From NCBI GenBank assembly GCA_028280805.1, contig JANQLB010000049.1, positions 1 to 63,113 on the forward strand: a stretch of DNA of 63,113 nucleotides, written 5' to 3'. Below, piece by piece: positions 46,211 through 55,310 of this stretch (the first letter of the stretch is position 1; the number at the start of each line of letters is the position of its first letter). Under the pieces are notes generated by a model. It did no database searches. It worked only from the letters and a program-made list of their open reading frames with translations, and was not told where the DNA came from. The stretch comes from Tissierellales bacterium. GTDB taxonomy: Bacteria > Bacillota > Clostridia > Tissierellales > VENL01. The position numbers and the translations under genes were made by a program.

Positions 46211-46271
46211 TATAAACTGGACAGTCAAAAGTTCTCTAATAAATTTTTAAAAAATAACACTCCAACATGAT
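46211..46271 (+). repeat. Left arm of the 60-bp inverted repeat
   Basis: Starts TATAAACTGGACAGTCAAAA and ends CACTCCAACATGAT. It is the inverted copy of 48778-48839. Confidence 0.85.
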
Positions 46272-46371
46272 GCACTTTTTCAGATCTAAAGCTTGGGGTC
46301 TAGAAGATATACTTAATCAATGGATGAACAGTGTACGTGATATTTTTCCTGTCTATAAGGAAGCTATGTAA
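46267..46371 (+). pseudogene. Transposase fragment just inside the left repeat
   Basis: A 34-residue frame (MMHFFRSKAWGLEDILNQWM, NSVRDIFPVYKEAM, stop). The 'HFFRSKAW-LE-I--QW' pattern resembles an internal N-terminal region of IS4-like transposases common in clostridia, in which a 'HFFR-SSW' block precedes the first catalytic Asp. The catalytic core is missing. Family placement is tentative. Confidence 0.4.
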
Positions 46372-46422
46372 ACGAAAGTGATGGAACAGCTATCATTGTC
46401 TGTTCCACCACCTAAATATTAT

Positions 46423-46611
46423 TTAATAGGCAAGTACTTCATTTCCTTTTTGTGCTATAAATACCACGATGTCCCATTGGTCAGATGGATTTCCGTCGTA
46501 TGTATATATTGTCCAACCATTATTTTTATCTTTAGCTATTCGTGCAGTGCCCATATTTAGCATAGGCTCACAGGTGTCTTGCACGTATCCAATACTATAT
46601 TCTAAAACCAT
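46423..46611 (-). CDS. Small hypothetical protein overlapping the serine hydrolase 3' end
   Basis: A 62-residue frame whose C-terminal 43 residues ('GTARIAKDKNNGWTIYTYDG', 'NPSDQWDIVVFIAQKGNEVL') look like a folded protein segment. The N-terminal 6 codons overlap the end of the serine hydrolase gene in another frame. There is no strong ribosome binding site, so it may be the C-terminal remnant of a larger gene fused by deletion to the end of the hydrolase gene. A hairpin TGGAACAG/CTGTTCCA follows at about 46382-46408. Family not recognised. Confidence 0.4.
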   Translation of the reverse strand: MVLEYSIGYVQDTCEPMLNMGTARIAKDKNNGWTIYTYDGNPSDQWDIVVFIAQKGNEVLAY

Positions 46612-48478
46612 TCATTATATACATAAATATTATGTTAATTATAGCAGCTATAATGAGTATAAAATAGTATAACCTCGTCACTAATGTGTATTTCTTTTTA
46701 ATCCACAAATTAAGAATCCAGACTGCTGCAACGACTGTTAGTAAAAATGAAAGACAGCATACTACAAATATTAATGGCATTATATAGTTTAAAACAATAT
46801 ACGTATCAGCCGTCATACTCTTAAATGCCATATAGCCATTCAATCCAAAATACGCAAGTATAAAAACGCTCAATAATAATAAAATGCATTTTAGAATAAG
46901 ATGCCTAACGTCCTGTTTTCTTCTATTTCTAATGATGTCAATAGACAACCATATTATTGATAATAGTATTAGGGGTAAGCATCCTAGTGTAACCATGAAC
47001 CATTTTTTATCCATACTAGGCACTTTTTCATAATCAGAACTTAGAAAGCTGAAAACCATTTTGCTATCCTTCTCAGCTATTTTACAATAATAACCATTTT
47101 CTTTGTTATAGAAAAAACCTTCTCCTATATATTGAAATTTTAACTTAAGACCTCCACCTGTAAACATTAGGTTTCCATCCTTATCACATTGCAGCTTGCA
47201 TGTAATCAGTACAGATTTTAGTTTTGAGGCATCATAATGTCCGTATCCGTCAAATATATAGCTACCATTTATTTTTTCTATATCCAAATCTAAAGGAGTA
47301 TTTTCTTCTAATATTCTATTAGCATTGTCCCCTTTGTCAGTAAAAAACTTATAAAATTCATCAATAAACTCATTACACACTTTACCACTACTCTTAGAAT
47401 CCGTATTTATAGCAATGAACATCCCTATTTTTCTTTCTGGTAGCATAGTCAATTTAGAGGAGAACGAAGGAAGATACCCGCCATGTTCAATTGTTTTCCA
47501 TCCATTTCTTACTGCCTCATAAAATCCCAGTCCATAACCAGTTAACCTATCATCACTGGGATACTGATGGGTATGCATACTTATAGCCGTATGATCATTT
47601 AGTATTCTTACCCCATTATAATCTCCGTTATTAAGATGCATAAGCAGGAATGCAGCCATATCAGATGCTGTAGCACATATTGAACCACTAGGATGATCAC
47701 TGATTAATGTGTATGTACTTTCGATATACTTACCATCTTTATTTTTGTAAGGCTTAGTCATAGAACCCAAAACAGCCTCTGTCAAGCCATATGATGAGTT
47801 TTCCATGCCAAGAGGTTTTAAGATATTATCCGTTATATATTCATTTATCGGTTTTCCTGACACTTTTTCTACTAGATATCCTACTAAAGCCATACCGTAA
47901 ACATTGTACTCGCAAAAAGTTCCAGGTTCTCTTATCACAGACGGCATATTTTTCTTAAGTTCATTTTCCAACGGCTCCAAGGAATCAAATAATATATCTC
48001 CTGAACTTCTTAGGTAAAGCGGTAATTTATTATCTAGTCCTGCAGTATGGGTCAATAAATTTCGTAGGGTAACCGGTTTAGAAAAAGGATTATCAACTTT
48101 AAACGCTGTGAGATAATGATTCACATCCTCATCAAGACATAATTTCCCCTGTTCTACCATCTGCATCGCGGCAGTTGCCGTAAATAGCTTTGAAACAGAA
48201 GCAATTTGAAAAGCTGTAGTATTTGGATCTACGGGTAACTTTCTGCTTACATCCGAATATCCATAACCCTTTTCAAAAAAAATCTTTCCATCTTTTACAA
48301 CGGTAATAGCCGCTCCAGCCACATGATACTCTTCAAGCACCTTTTTCATGTACTTATCTGCCAACTGAGTGAAATCATCAACAGATTTATCCGTGGATTC
48401 AGCAAAAGCATTACTTGGCTTGATGGATAAAAAAGTACTAAAAATCAAAAATAAACACATAATCTTCTTCAAATTCAT
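46595..48478 (-). CDS. Serine beta-lactamase-like (class C/PBP4*-type) membrane-anchored hydrolase
   Basis: A 627-residue protein. The signal peptide ends near 'SNAFA' (residue about 26). The beta-lactamase-like domain (about 35-380) carries the catalytic 'SVSK' (Ser94, Lys97), the tyrosine motif 'EYNVYGMALVGYLVEK' (Tyr191) and 'EHGGYLPSF' (His332-Gly-Gly). The usual Tyr-x-Asn reads Tyr-Asn-Val here, which may change activity. The last 130 residues hold about four membrane helices starting 'VTLGCLPLILLSIIWLSI'. Homologs are D-peptidases or esterases; a role in cell-wall processing or beta-lactam response is inference. It lies inside the inverted-repeat segment, transcribed toward the left arm. 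Confidence 0.85.
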   Translation of the reverse strand: MNLKKIMCLFLIFSTFLSIKPSNAFAESTDKSVDDFTQLADKYMKKVLEEYHVAGAAITVVKDGKIFFEKGYGYSDVSRKLPVDPNTTAFQIASVSKLFTATAAMQMVEQGKLCLDEDVNHYLTAFKVDNPFSKPVTLRNLLTHTAGLDNKLPLYLRSSGDILFDSLEPLENELKKNMPSVIREPGTFCEYNVYGMALVGYLVEKVSGKPINEYITDNILKPLGMENSSYGLTEAVLGSMTKPYKNKDGKYIESTYTLISDHPSGSICATASDMAAFLLMHLNNGDYNGVRILNDHTAISMHTHQYPSDDRLTGYGLGFYEAVRNGWKTIEHGGYLPSFSSKLTMLPERKIGMFIAINTDSKSSGKVCNEFIDEFYKFFTDKGDNANRILEENTPLDLDIEKINGSYIFDGYGHYDASKLKSVLITCKLQCDKDGNLMFTGGGLKLKFQYIGEGFFYNKENGYYCKIAEKDSKMVFSFLSSDYEKVPSMDKKWFMVTLGCLPLILLSIIWLSIDIIRNRRKQDVRHLILKCILLLLSVFILAYFGLNGYMAFKSMTADTYIVLNYIMPLIFVVCCLSFLLTVVAAVWILNLWIKKKYTLVTRLYYFILIIAAIINIIFMYIMNGFRI

Positions 48479-48660
48479 ATAATCGCTCCTAACAAAATCA
48501 GTATTTACTCATTACAGACTATGTATTTATTATATTTAATAGATTAATTTCATTCCATTGATTTATAATACAAATCACTAGAGATAACGAACATTATTGT
48601 CACATTAAAAACAGAGTAACCAATATTCTCAAGCGGTAAAATGTGTCAAAACTCTATTTC

Positions 48661-48833
48661 CTGGACAGTAAAAAGTTATGAAAATTTAAGAGCTAAGAGC
48701 TTTAATATTCCTATAGATATGACACTGATCATGACGTATCTCCTTTGTAGTTTCAGAGATTTAAAGGATACCACAAAATCATGTTGGAGTGGTATCTTTT
48801 TTTAAATTTATTAGAGAACTTTTGACTGTCCAG
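48661..48833. mobile_element. 173-bp mini-element (MITE-like) at the right arm
   Basis: Ends CTGGACAGTAAAAAGTTATG (48661-48680) and its inverted match ending CTGTCCAG at 48833. It includes an AAAGGAG site followed by a short ORF on the minus strand (MISVISIGILKLLALKFS, stop) and a plus-strand terminator-like hairpin GATACCAC (48767-48774) / GTGGTATC (48789-48796) followed by a T7 run. No transposase core remains. Confidence 0.55.
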
Positions 48834-48839
48834 TTTATA
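48778..48839 (-). repeat. Right arm of the 60-bp inverted repeat
   Basis: Inverted copy of 46211-46271, ending TGACTGTCCAGTTTATA at 48839. Confidence 0.85.
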
Positions 48840-49119
48840 TGCTTATACACCTTTTTAAAACTATAAAATATTATTCTTTATTGTCACTTTTCTTTATATG
48901 ATTTGTGTAAAAACTTTTGGTAATATATTTATAAGTATTATAGTAGCTTTTTTAATCATAAGCTTATACTACTTTAATACTATTAATTATTTGCAAGGTA
49001 TTAAACTCTGTAAAACATGACCTAAAAAAATAATACAAAAAATAATTTGAAATCTAACAAATATTATTATAAAATCATAATTAGAAATAATTAAAAATTT
49101 ATGAAAGGTGGGAATATTA
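48840..49119. other. AT-rich leader region before the CD3324-type gene
   Basis: I see no gene in this stretch. It should contain the promoter of the small genes at 49120 and 49178, but no convincing -35/-10 pair stands out. Confidence 0.35.
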
Positions 49120-49245
49120 ATGGGTAACAAATTCCAATTCTTAAAGGAAAACCATAATAAACAGGAGGTATTATTATTTGAGTTACAAAAATGCAGCAGA
49201 AATATTACCGTCCCACCTATTAGAGGAAATTCAAAAATATATTGA
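49120..49245 (+). CDS. Possible 41-residue ORF overlapping the CD3324 start
   Basis: ATG at 49120 is preceded by AAAGGTGGG at good spacing. The frame (MGNKFQFLKENHNKQEVLLF...) runs to TGA at 49243 and overlaps the first 23 codons of the CD3324 gene in another frame. It contains that gene's AGGAGG inside it. It could be a translated leader coupling the downstream TTG start, or a chance frame. Confidence 0.3.
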   Translation: MGNKFQFLKENHNKQEVLLFELQKCSRNITVPPIRGNSKIY

Positions 49246-49441
49246 GGGCGGCCTTATTTATATTCCTAAAAATGGAGAAAAAACCGCTTGGGGTGCTTTA
49301 AGCGGAGCTAGAAAAGCTATTGACAGTAGAAACAGAGAAATTATTAAACTATATGCACGTAATATTACTATTGAAGAATTAGCTGAAAAATTTTTCCTTA
49401 GTGATGAAACTATAAAGAAGATTGTATATGGAAATAAGTAA
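49178..49441 (+). CDS. CD3324-family protein with helix-turn-helix
   Basis: An 87-residue protein of the family typified by C. difficile CD3324: 'SYKNAAEILPSHLLEEIQKY', 'IEGGLIYIPKNGEKTAWGAL' and 'SGARKAIDSRNREI', then a helix-turn-helix 'ITIEELAEKFFLSDETIKKI'. It is probably a small DNA-binding protein; targets are unknown. The start codon is TTG at 49178, decided by AGGAGG 9 bases upstream and by the conserved MSYKNA beginning. It ends before the hairpin at 49573. Confidence 0.82.
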   Translation: MSYKNAAEILPSHLLEEIQKYIEGGLIYIPKNGEKTAWGALSGARKAIDSRNREIIKLYARNITIEELAEKFFLSDETIKKIVYGNK

Positions 49442-49572
49442 GAGAACAATTTAAACCGTTTTATACCTTTCTAATGCTTTTGACTTATGACATAATATAG
49501 ATGACTAGTCGAAATAAGTTTTGAAAGGGGATGGTAGAAATTAAAACTAAAGGGTGTTTTACACTATAAACC

Positions 49573-49605
49573 TTAAAGGCAGCAGTTTTAAACTGCTGCC
49601 TTTAA
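49573..49605 (+). terminator. Strong 15-bp hairpin after the CD3324 gene
   Basis: TTAAAGGCAGCAGTT (49573-49587) / AACTGCTGCCTTTAA (49591-49605), loop TTA. The T-tract is weak (TTTAATATTA), so termination is likely but not textbook. The rest of the gap 49442-49749 shows no gene. Confidence 0.65.
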
Positions 49606-49749
49606 TATTACTGTAATAACAAAAACAGAATTAGCAATATATTTTAAACTTTTCTTATAGATTTTATCGGACATGTCAAAAAGGCTTTTAAAACCTCATA
49701 TTTTTTCAGATTCTATTTCAAGCGTCCCTTTTGGCAACCTGGGTGATTG

Positions 49750-49968
49750 TTATAAAAATAAATTGCTAAATATTTTATAAAATATGTATAAAGAAACTCC
49801 TATAAGTAAGTAGGTTATAATATTTACTGCTGAATCTTTTTTTTCTTTTTCCTGATTTTTTTTAGCCTTCTCGTTTTCTCTTCGATCTATTTCTTTAAAA
49901 TATTCTTGTATAACTGCTTTTCCTAAAATTAAACTTTCATTTCCTTGGTTTTTTTCACTATTTTCCAT
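49750..49968 (-). CDS. Small hypothetical protein with one C-terminal membrane helix
   Basis: A 72-residue protein: a charged, probably coiled-coil stretch 'EYFKEIDRRENEKAKKNQEK' followed by one helix 'VNIITYLLIGVSLYIFYKIF'. It looks like a tail-anchored membrane protein with a cytoplasmic helix. GGGGTG precedes the ATG. It lies downstream of uvrA beyond a terminator. I do not recognise the family. Confidence 0.6.
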   Translation of the reverse strand: MENSEKNQGNESLILGKAVIQEYFKEIDRRENEKAKKNQEKEKKDSAVNIITYLLIGVSLYIFYKIFSNLFL

Positions 49969-50005
49969 TACATCACCCCATAAATATATATGCTTAAAAA
50001 TAAAA

Positions 50006-50031
50006 AATAGACCAAGCCTTGCTGGTCTATT
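50006..50031 (-). terminator. Terminator of uvrA
   Basis: Nine-bp stem AATAGACCA (50006-50014) / TGGTCTATT (50023-50031). The minus-strand tail is TTTTTATTTTT. Confidence 0.88.
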
Positions 50032-50037
50032 GAAAAA

Positions 50038-52863
50038 TCATGATTTTAGAATCTTTCCTAAGAATTTTCCTGTATAAGACTCTTTGACTTTACATATTTC
50101 TTCAGGAATACCTTGAGCAACAATTGTACCGCCTTTATCTCCTCCTTCAGGACCCAAGTCTATAATATAATCGGCAGTTTTAATTACATCTAAATTATGT
50201 TCTATTACTATAACTGTATTTCCTCCGCCAACAAGCTCTTTTAGTACCTTTATAAGCTTGTGTATATCTGCAAAGTGGAGTCCTGTAGTTGGTTCGTCTA
50301 GTATATATAATGTTTTTCCCGTGCTTCTTTTACTTAGCTCTGTAGCAAGCTTAATTCTCTGAGCTTCACCTCCGGATAACTGAGTTGACGGCTGTCCGAG
50401 TTTGATGTAGCCTAATCCTACATCAAACATAGTTTTCAACTTACGTTTTATCTTTGGAATATTTTCAAAAAATTCTAGTCCTTCTTCGACTGTCATATTT
50501 AAGACATCTGCTATAGTTTTATTTTTATACTTAACGTGTAACGTTTCTCTATTGTATCTCTTTCCTTTACATACTTCACAAGGAACGTATACATCAGGAA
50601 GAAAATGCATCTCAATCTTTATTATACCATCACCTTTACATGCCTCACATCTGCCGCCTTTTACATTGAAGCTGAATCTTCCTTTTTTATATCCTCTCAT
50701 CTTTGCCTCATTGGTCATGCAGAATACATCTCTAATATAGTCAAATACTCCTGTGTACGTAGCAGGGTTTGACCTAGGTGTTCTACCTATAGGAGATTGA
50801 TCTATATCTATGACTTTATCAATGTTGTCCAGCCCTTTAATATCTCTATGTTTACCGGGCTTACTCTTAGCCCTGTGAAGTTCTTGGCTTAGACGCTTAT
50901 ATAATATCTCATTAACCAGAGTACTTTTTCCAGACCCAGATACTCCTGTAATACAAGTAAAAACTCCCATTGGAAATTTAACATCTAAGTCTTTAAGATT
51001 GTTTTCTTTAGCTCCAAATAATTCTATCCATTTACCATTGGGCTTCATTCTTTTTTTAGGAATTTCAATTTTCTTTTTCCCACTGAGATATTGACCAGTT
51101 ATAGATTTTTTACATTTTTTAATATCTTCCAGTGTACCCTGTGCAATTACTTCACCACCATGTAGCCCTGCCCCCGGACCTATATCTACAATATAATCAG
51201 CTTCAGCCATGGTATCTTCATCATGTTCCACTACTACTAAGGTGTTACCTAGGTCTGTCAGATTTCTTAAGGTTTTTAGTAAGCGTTCATTATCTCTCTG
51301 ATGAAGTCCAATGCTCGGCTCATCAAGCACATAAAGAACACCTACAAGGCTTGAGCCAATCTGAGTAGCCAGTCTGATACGCTGAGATTCTCCTCCTGAA
51401 AGAGTTCCTGCCATCCTAGATAGTGAAAGATAGTTAAGTCCAACATTGACTAAGAAAGACAATCTTTCTTTTATCTCTTTTAAAATCTGATGACCGATAA
51501 AGGCATGTTTTTCACTTAACTCTATAGATTTAAAGAAGTTAAGTCCCTTTTCAATAGATAATTCTGTTACTTCATATATATTAAGATTTCCAACTGTTAC
51601 AGCCAAGCTCTCAGGTTTTAACCTAGATCCGTTACATTTAGGACATGGTATGACACTCATATATGTTTCAATCTTGTTTCTCATATAATCAGAATTTGTT
51701 TCTTTATACCTTCTCTCAAGATTAGGTATAATACCTTCAAAAACACTTTCATAGGTTCTGGTGCCGCCAAATTTGCTTTCATACTCAAATGAAACTTTCC
51801 TGTTGCCAGTTCCATATAATAGTTCATCTAAAAAACTTTGCGGTGCTTTATTAATAGGTGTATATAAATTAAAATCATTGTACTCAGCCAAAGATTTAAA
51901 CATCTTATAATAATAAGTATCCTCAGATGAGCTGCTAAAGGGTGCTATTGCACCTTGTGCCATTGAAAGATTAGAATTTGGTATGATAAGTTCTGTATCA
52001 ATCTTTTTATGATTACCTAATCCGTTACACTTAGAACACATACCAAACGGACTGTTAAAAGAAAACATCCTAGTGGAAATCTCTTCAATTCCAATACCAC
52101 AATCAGTGCAGGCAAATTTCTGGCTAAAAATCATATCTTCTTGATTTGATACATCTATAACTATTAAACCATCAGCTAAATCTAAAGCAGTTTCTAATGA
52201 ATCAGTTAATCTTTTTTCAATACCCTGTTTTACGATAATCCTGTCAACAACAACTTCAATGGTATGTTTCTTATTTTTATCCAATACTATTTCATCGTTT
52301 ATGTCATGAATTTCTCCATTTACTCTAATTCTTACAAAACCTTCTTTTCTAATATTATCTAATGTTTTTTGATGCATACCCTTTCTTCCGCGAATAATGG
52401 GAGCAAGTATTTGAATTTTTGTCTTTTCTTCAAGAGATAATATAATATCAACCATTTGGTCAACTGTTTGAGAAGAAATTTCTTTACCACATTCATGACA
52501 ATGAGGTATACCAATTCTGGCAAAAAGCAGTCTAAGATAGTCATATATCTCTGTGACAGTTCCTACTGTTGATCTAGGATTGTTGCTTGTAGTCTTTTGA
52601 TCTATTGATATAGCCGGTGATAAGCCTTCAATATATTCTACATCAGGTTTCTCCATCTGCCCTAAAAACTGTCTTGCATATGCAGATAAACTCTCTACAT
52701 ATCTTCTCTGACCTTCTGCGTATATAGTATCAAATGCTAAAGAAGATTTACCAGAACCGCTTAGACCTGTTAACACTATCATTTTATTTCTAGGAAGTTC
52801 TATGTCAATATTCTTAAGATTATGTTCTTTAGCTCCTTTAATTATAATCTTATTTTTCTCCAT
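50038..52863 (-). CDS. uvrA: Excinuclease ABC subunit A
   Basis: A 941-residue damage-recognition ATPase of nucleotide-excision repair. The two ABC modules have Walker A motifs '[17 protein letters not shown]' and '[18 protein letters not shown]' and signatures '[19 protein letters not shown]' and '[19 protein letters not shown]'. Zinc-binding cysteine pairs are in '[10 protein letters not shown]', 'CSKCNGLG', 'CPKCNGSR', 'CEACKGDG' and 'CEVCKGKRY'. GAGGAG precedes the ATG. It lies downstream of uvrB across a 157-base gap largely filled by copy B of the small repeat, and is probably cotranscribed with it under LexA control. Confidence 0.97.
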   Translation of the reverse strand: MEKNKIIIKGAKEHNLKNIDIELPRNKMIVLTGLSGSGKSSLAFDTIYAEGQRRYVESLSAYARQFLGQMEKPDVEYIEGLSPAISIDQKTTSNNPRSTVGTVTEIYDYLRLLFARIGIPHCHECGKEISSQTVDQMVDIILSLEEKTKIQILAPIIRGRKGMHQKTLDNIRKEGFVRIRVNGEIHDINDEIVLDKNKKHTIEVVVDRIIVKQGIEKRLTDSLETALDLADGLIVIDVSNQEDMIFSQKFACTDCGIGIEEISTRMFSFNSPFGMCSKCNGLGNHKKIDTELIIPNSNLSMAQGAIAPFSSSSEDTYYYKMFKSLAEYNDFNLYTPINKAPQSFLDELLYGTGNRKVSFEYESKFGGTRTYESVFEGIIPNLERRYKETNSDYMRNKIETYMSVIPCPKCNGSRLKPESLAVTVGNLNIYEVTELSIEKGLNFFKSIELSEKHAFIGHQILKEIKERLSFLVNVGLNYLSLSRMAGTLSGGESQRIRLATQIGSSLVGVLYVLDEPSIGLHQRDNERLLKTLRNLTDLGNTLVVVEHDEDTMAEADYIVDIGPGAGLHGGEVIAQGTLEDIKKCKKSITGQYLSGKKKIEIPKKRMKPNGKWIELFGAKENNLKDLDVKFPMGVFTCITGVSGSGKSTLVNEILYKRLSQELHRAKSKPGKHRDIKGLDNIDKVIDIDQSPIGRTPRSNPATYTGVFDYIRDVFCMTNEAKMRGYKKGRFSFNVKGGRCEACKGDGIIKIEMHFLPDVYVPCEVCKGKRYNRETLHVKYKNKTIADVLNMTVEEGLEFFENIPKIKRKLKTMFDVGLGYIKLGQPSTQLSGGEAQRIKLATELSKRSTGKTLYILDEPTTGLHFADIHKLIKVLKELVGGGNTVIVIEHNLDVIKTADYIIDLGPEGGDKGGTIVAQGIPEEICKVKESYTGKFLGKILKS

Positions 52864-52905
52864 TTTATCTCCTCGCTTCTATGTTTTTAAAATTAAAACT
52901 ATAGT

Positions 52906-53010
52906 ATCCGAATTCTAAAACTTACCTTATTCAAGAAAAAATATATAAGAAGTGATTTTAAATATTTAAACCTGATAAGTGATTTATATTTTTTGTTTTA
53001 GAACTTGGAT
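52906..53010. repeat. Small dispersed repeat, copy B (MITE-like)
   Basis: A 105-bp unit with terminal inverted repeats ATCCGAATTCTAAAAC (52906-52921) and GTTTTAGAACTTGGAT (52995-53010) that pair at 14 of 16 positions. The left half matches copy A at 10629. It lies between uvrB and uvrA. It has no coding potential. Confidence 0.65.
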
Positions 53011-53020
53011 GTATATATAT

Positions 53021-54994
53021 CTAAATACTTTTCTTTAGCTCATCTATTTTATCCCTTAATTCAGCAGCTCTTTCAAACTGTAGTCTTTCAGCAGCTTCCA
53101 TCATGTCTACTTCAAGCTGTTTAATTAAAGTGATAATATCGTCAGCAGTAAGCTTTTCTTTATCTTTTACATTGTATTCTTCCAAGTCTTCTGCTACTTT
53201 GGTTGCTTCAATTACAGCTCTAATATCTTTCTTGATTGTTGCCGGAGTTATGTTATGCTTTTTATTATATTCCATTTGTATTTGTCTTCTTCTATTAGTT
53301 TCGTTTATAGCCTTATTCATAGAGTTGGTAATCTTGTCTGCATATAGTATAACTTTACCTTCTGCGTTTCTAGCAGCTCTACCTATTGTCTGAATCATTG
53401 ATGTTTCAGACCTTAAAAACCCTTCTTTATCCGCATCTAAAATTACTACTAAAGATACTTCCGGTAAATCCAAACCTTCTCTTAAAAGGTTTATACCTAC
53501 TAAAACATCAAATTTACCTATTCTTAAATCTCTAATTATCTCCATTCTTTCAATAGTATTAATATCAGAATGGAGATAAGTTACTTTAATACCTATCTCT
53601 TTAAAATAATTAGTTAAGTCCTCTGACATCTTTTTAGTTAAGGTAGTTATTAAAACTCTTTGGTTTTTGTTTGCTCTTTCATTAATTTCTTTAACTAAAT
53701 CATCTATCTGATTTTTAATAGGTCTTATCTCTACTTGAGGATCTAGAAGACCCGTTGGACGAATAATCTGCTCTACAACATTTTGAGCATGTTCTTTCTC
53801 ATAGGGACCCGGAGTAGCACTAACATAAACAATTTTGTTAATATGTTTTTCAAACTCCTCAAATCTTAGGGGTCTATTATCAAGAGCTGACGGCAGTCTA
53901 AATCCATGCTCAACTAAAGTTGTCTTTCTTGATTTATCGCCGGCATACATACCCCTTATTTGAGGTATTGTCACGTGCGACTCATCTACAATCATAAGAT
54001 AATCATCCGGAAAATAGTCTAAAAGTGTAAAAGGTTTACTTCCTGCAGGTCTTGCACTAATATGCCTTGAGTAGTTCTCAATACCTTGACAAAACCCCAT
54101 TTCATTTAACATTTCTATATCGTACATGGTTCTTTGTTTAAGACGCTGAGCTTCCAGAAGCTTATCTTGAGAATGTAGTTCTTTAATTCTTTCTTCCAAT
54201 TCATCTTCTATCCGAACAATAGCTTTTTTAACTTTTTCTTCAGACGTGGCAAAGTGTGATGCCGGAAAGATTGCTATGTGGTTTCTTAATCCGATAATTT
54301 CTCCTGTCAGAGAATTTACCTCAGTCATTCTATCTATTTCATCTCCAAAAAACTCTAATCTTATAGCATTTTCACCAGAGGAAGCAGGAAATATTTCTAC
54401 AACATCACCTCTAACTCTAAACGTCCCTCTGGTAAAGCTTATGTCATTTCTAGTGTATTGAATATCTATAAGCTTTCTTATGACTTCATCTCTATCTTTT
54501 GTCATTCCGGGTCTAAGGGAAACAAGTAAATTTTTATAGTCAATAGGGTCTCCTAAACCATATATACATGATACACTGGCAACAATAATAACATCTCTAC
54601 GTTCAAATAATGCTGATGTAGCAGAGTGTCTTAATTTATCTATTTCGTCATTTATAGATGAATCTTTTTCTATATATGTATCAGTATGTGGAATATATGC
54701 TTCTGGTTGATAATAATCATAATAACTCACAAAATATTCTACTGAGTTGTTAGGAAAAAACTCTTTAAACTCACTAGTGAGTTGAGCTGCTAAAGTTTTA
54801 TTATGGGCTATTACTATGGTTGGTTTCTGCAGCTCTTGAATGACATTAGCCATAGTAAAAGTCTTACCGGAACCGGTTACACCTAATAATGTCTGGTGCT
54901 TTAATCCATTTAATATACCATCTGTTAATTTCATTATTGCCTGTGGCTGATCGCCTGTAGGCTTAAATTCGGAACGAATCTGAAATTCACTCAA
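53021..54994 (-). CDS. uvrB: Excinuclease ABC subunit B
   Basis: A 657-residue repair helicase-like ATPase. Walker A '[20 protein letters not shown]', the beta-hairpin region '[20 protein letters not shown]', the DEAD-like '[17 protein letters not shown]', helicase motif VI '[19 protein letters not shown]', and a C-terminal UVR motif ('[18 protein letters not shown]') that contacts UvrC. It begins with TTG at 54994; GAGGTG lies 5 bases upstream. The promoter and LexA-like box at 55188-55235 place it in the SOS response. uvrA follows. Confidence 0.97.
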   Translation of the reverse strand: MSEFQIRSEFKPTGDQPQAIMKLTDGILNGLKHQTLLGVTGSGKTFTMANVIQELQKPTIVIAHNKTLAAQLTSEFKEFFPNNSVEYFVSYYDYYQPEAYIPHTDTYIEKDSSINDEIDKLRHSATSALFERRDVIIVASVSCIYGLGDPIDYKNLLVSLRPGMTKDRDEVIRKLIDIQYTRNDISFTRGTFRVRGDVVEIFPASSGENAIRLEFFGDEIDRMTEVNSLTGEIIGLRNHIAIFPASHFATSEEKVKKAIVRIEDELEERIKELHSQDKLLEAQRLKQRTMYDIEMLNEMGFCQGIENYSRHISARPAGSKPFTLLDYFPDDYLMIVDESHVTIPQIRGMYAGDKSRKTTLVEHGFRLPSALDNRPLRFEEFEKHINKIVYVSATPGPYEKEHAQNVVEQIIRPTGLLDPQVEIRPIKNQIDDLVKEINERANKNQRVLITTLTKKMSEDLTNYFKEIGIKVTYLHSDINTIERMEIIRDLRIGKFDVLVGINLLREGLDLPEVSLVVILDADKEGFLRSETSMIQTIGRAARNAEGKVILYADKITNSMNKAINETNRRRQIQMEYNKKHNITPATIKKDIRAVIEATKVAEDLEEYNVKDKEKLTADDIITLIKQLEVDMMEAAERLQFERAAELRDKIDELKKSI

Positions 54995-55187
54995 AATATC
55001 ACCTCATATTATGGTAATTTACTTCTTCTTGCATTATAACAAAAATTAAGATTAAAGAATAAAGAAAATGTTACAATAAAATCATTTATATGTTAATTAT
55101 AAATAACTTAGTTCATGTGAGTTTATGTATTAGATAACTTAAATCAAATCCTCTACTATTTAAAGAATTTTTAATTGTTTAAAGCTC

Positions 55188-55201
55188 GGAACAAACGTTC
55201 G
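55188..55201 (-). promoter_or_regulatory. LexA (SOS) box upstream of uvrB
   Basis: GGAACAAACGTTCG matches 13 of 14 bases of the Bacillus-type consensus CGAACRNRYGTTYG/C, with GAAC and GTTC arms (55189-55192, 55197-55200). It sits just after the -10 box at 55207, over the expected transcription start, ideal for repression. Confidence 0.78.
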
Positions 55202-55206
55202 TATTC

Positions 55207-55235
55207 ATTATATATTTTATTTAATTTGAAGTCAA
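55207..55235 (-). promoter_or_regulatory. Sigma-A promoter of uvrB
   Basis: On the minus strand TTGACT (55230-55235), a 17-base spacer and TATAAT (55207-55212), about 210 bases ahead of the uvrB start codon. The long leader shows no obvious gene. Confidence 0.8.
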
Positions 55236-55261
55236 TATATATTTAAATATTTAATATAAAT

Positions 55262-55287
55262 AAAAAAACCCGGACACTCATCCAGGT
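55262..55287 (-). terminator. Terminator of the acyltransferase gene
   Basis: Minus-strand stem ACCTGGA / TCCGGGT (one G-U pair) with loop TGAGTG, followed by seven T. Confidence 0.8.
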
Positions 55288-55310
55288 ATATTTCTTTAAT
55301 AAAGGCATTC

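Larger units (their letters stand above)
46211..48839. mobile_element. Inverted-repeat-bounded segment carrying a serine hydrolase gene
   Basis: Left arm 46211-46271 and right arm 48778-48839 are inverted copies of each other: 36 bases (46211-46246 and 48804-48839) are identical, and the remaining 25 nearly so. The left arm runs straight into a transposase-like fragment. The right arm is one end of a 173-bp mini-element at 48661-48833, whose other end CTGGACAGTAAAAAGTTATG matches the left arm start in 17 of 20 bases. TTTATA flanks both outer ends. The segment between carries the serine hydrolase and a small ORF. I infer two defective copies of one IS in opposite orientation flanking passenger genes. 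Confidence 0.65.

Noticed and set aside
49640..49749. Coding-like minus-strand codons (KYEVLKAFLTCPIKSIRKV) in the gap before the small membrane protein
   Set aside because: Short, interrupted by a stop, no start signal and no recognisable family; probably chance or an unidentifiable remnant.
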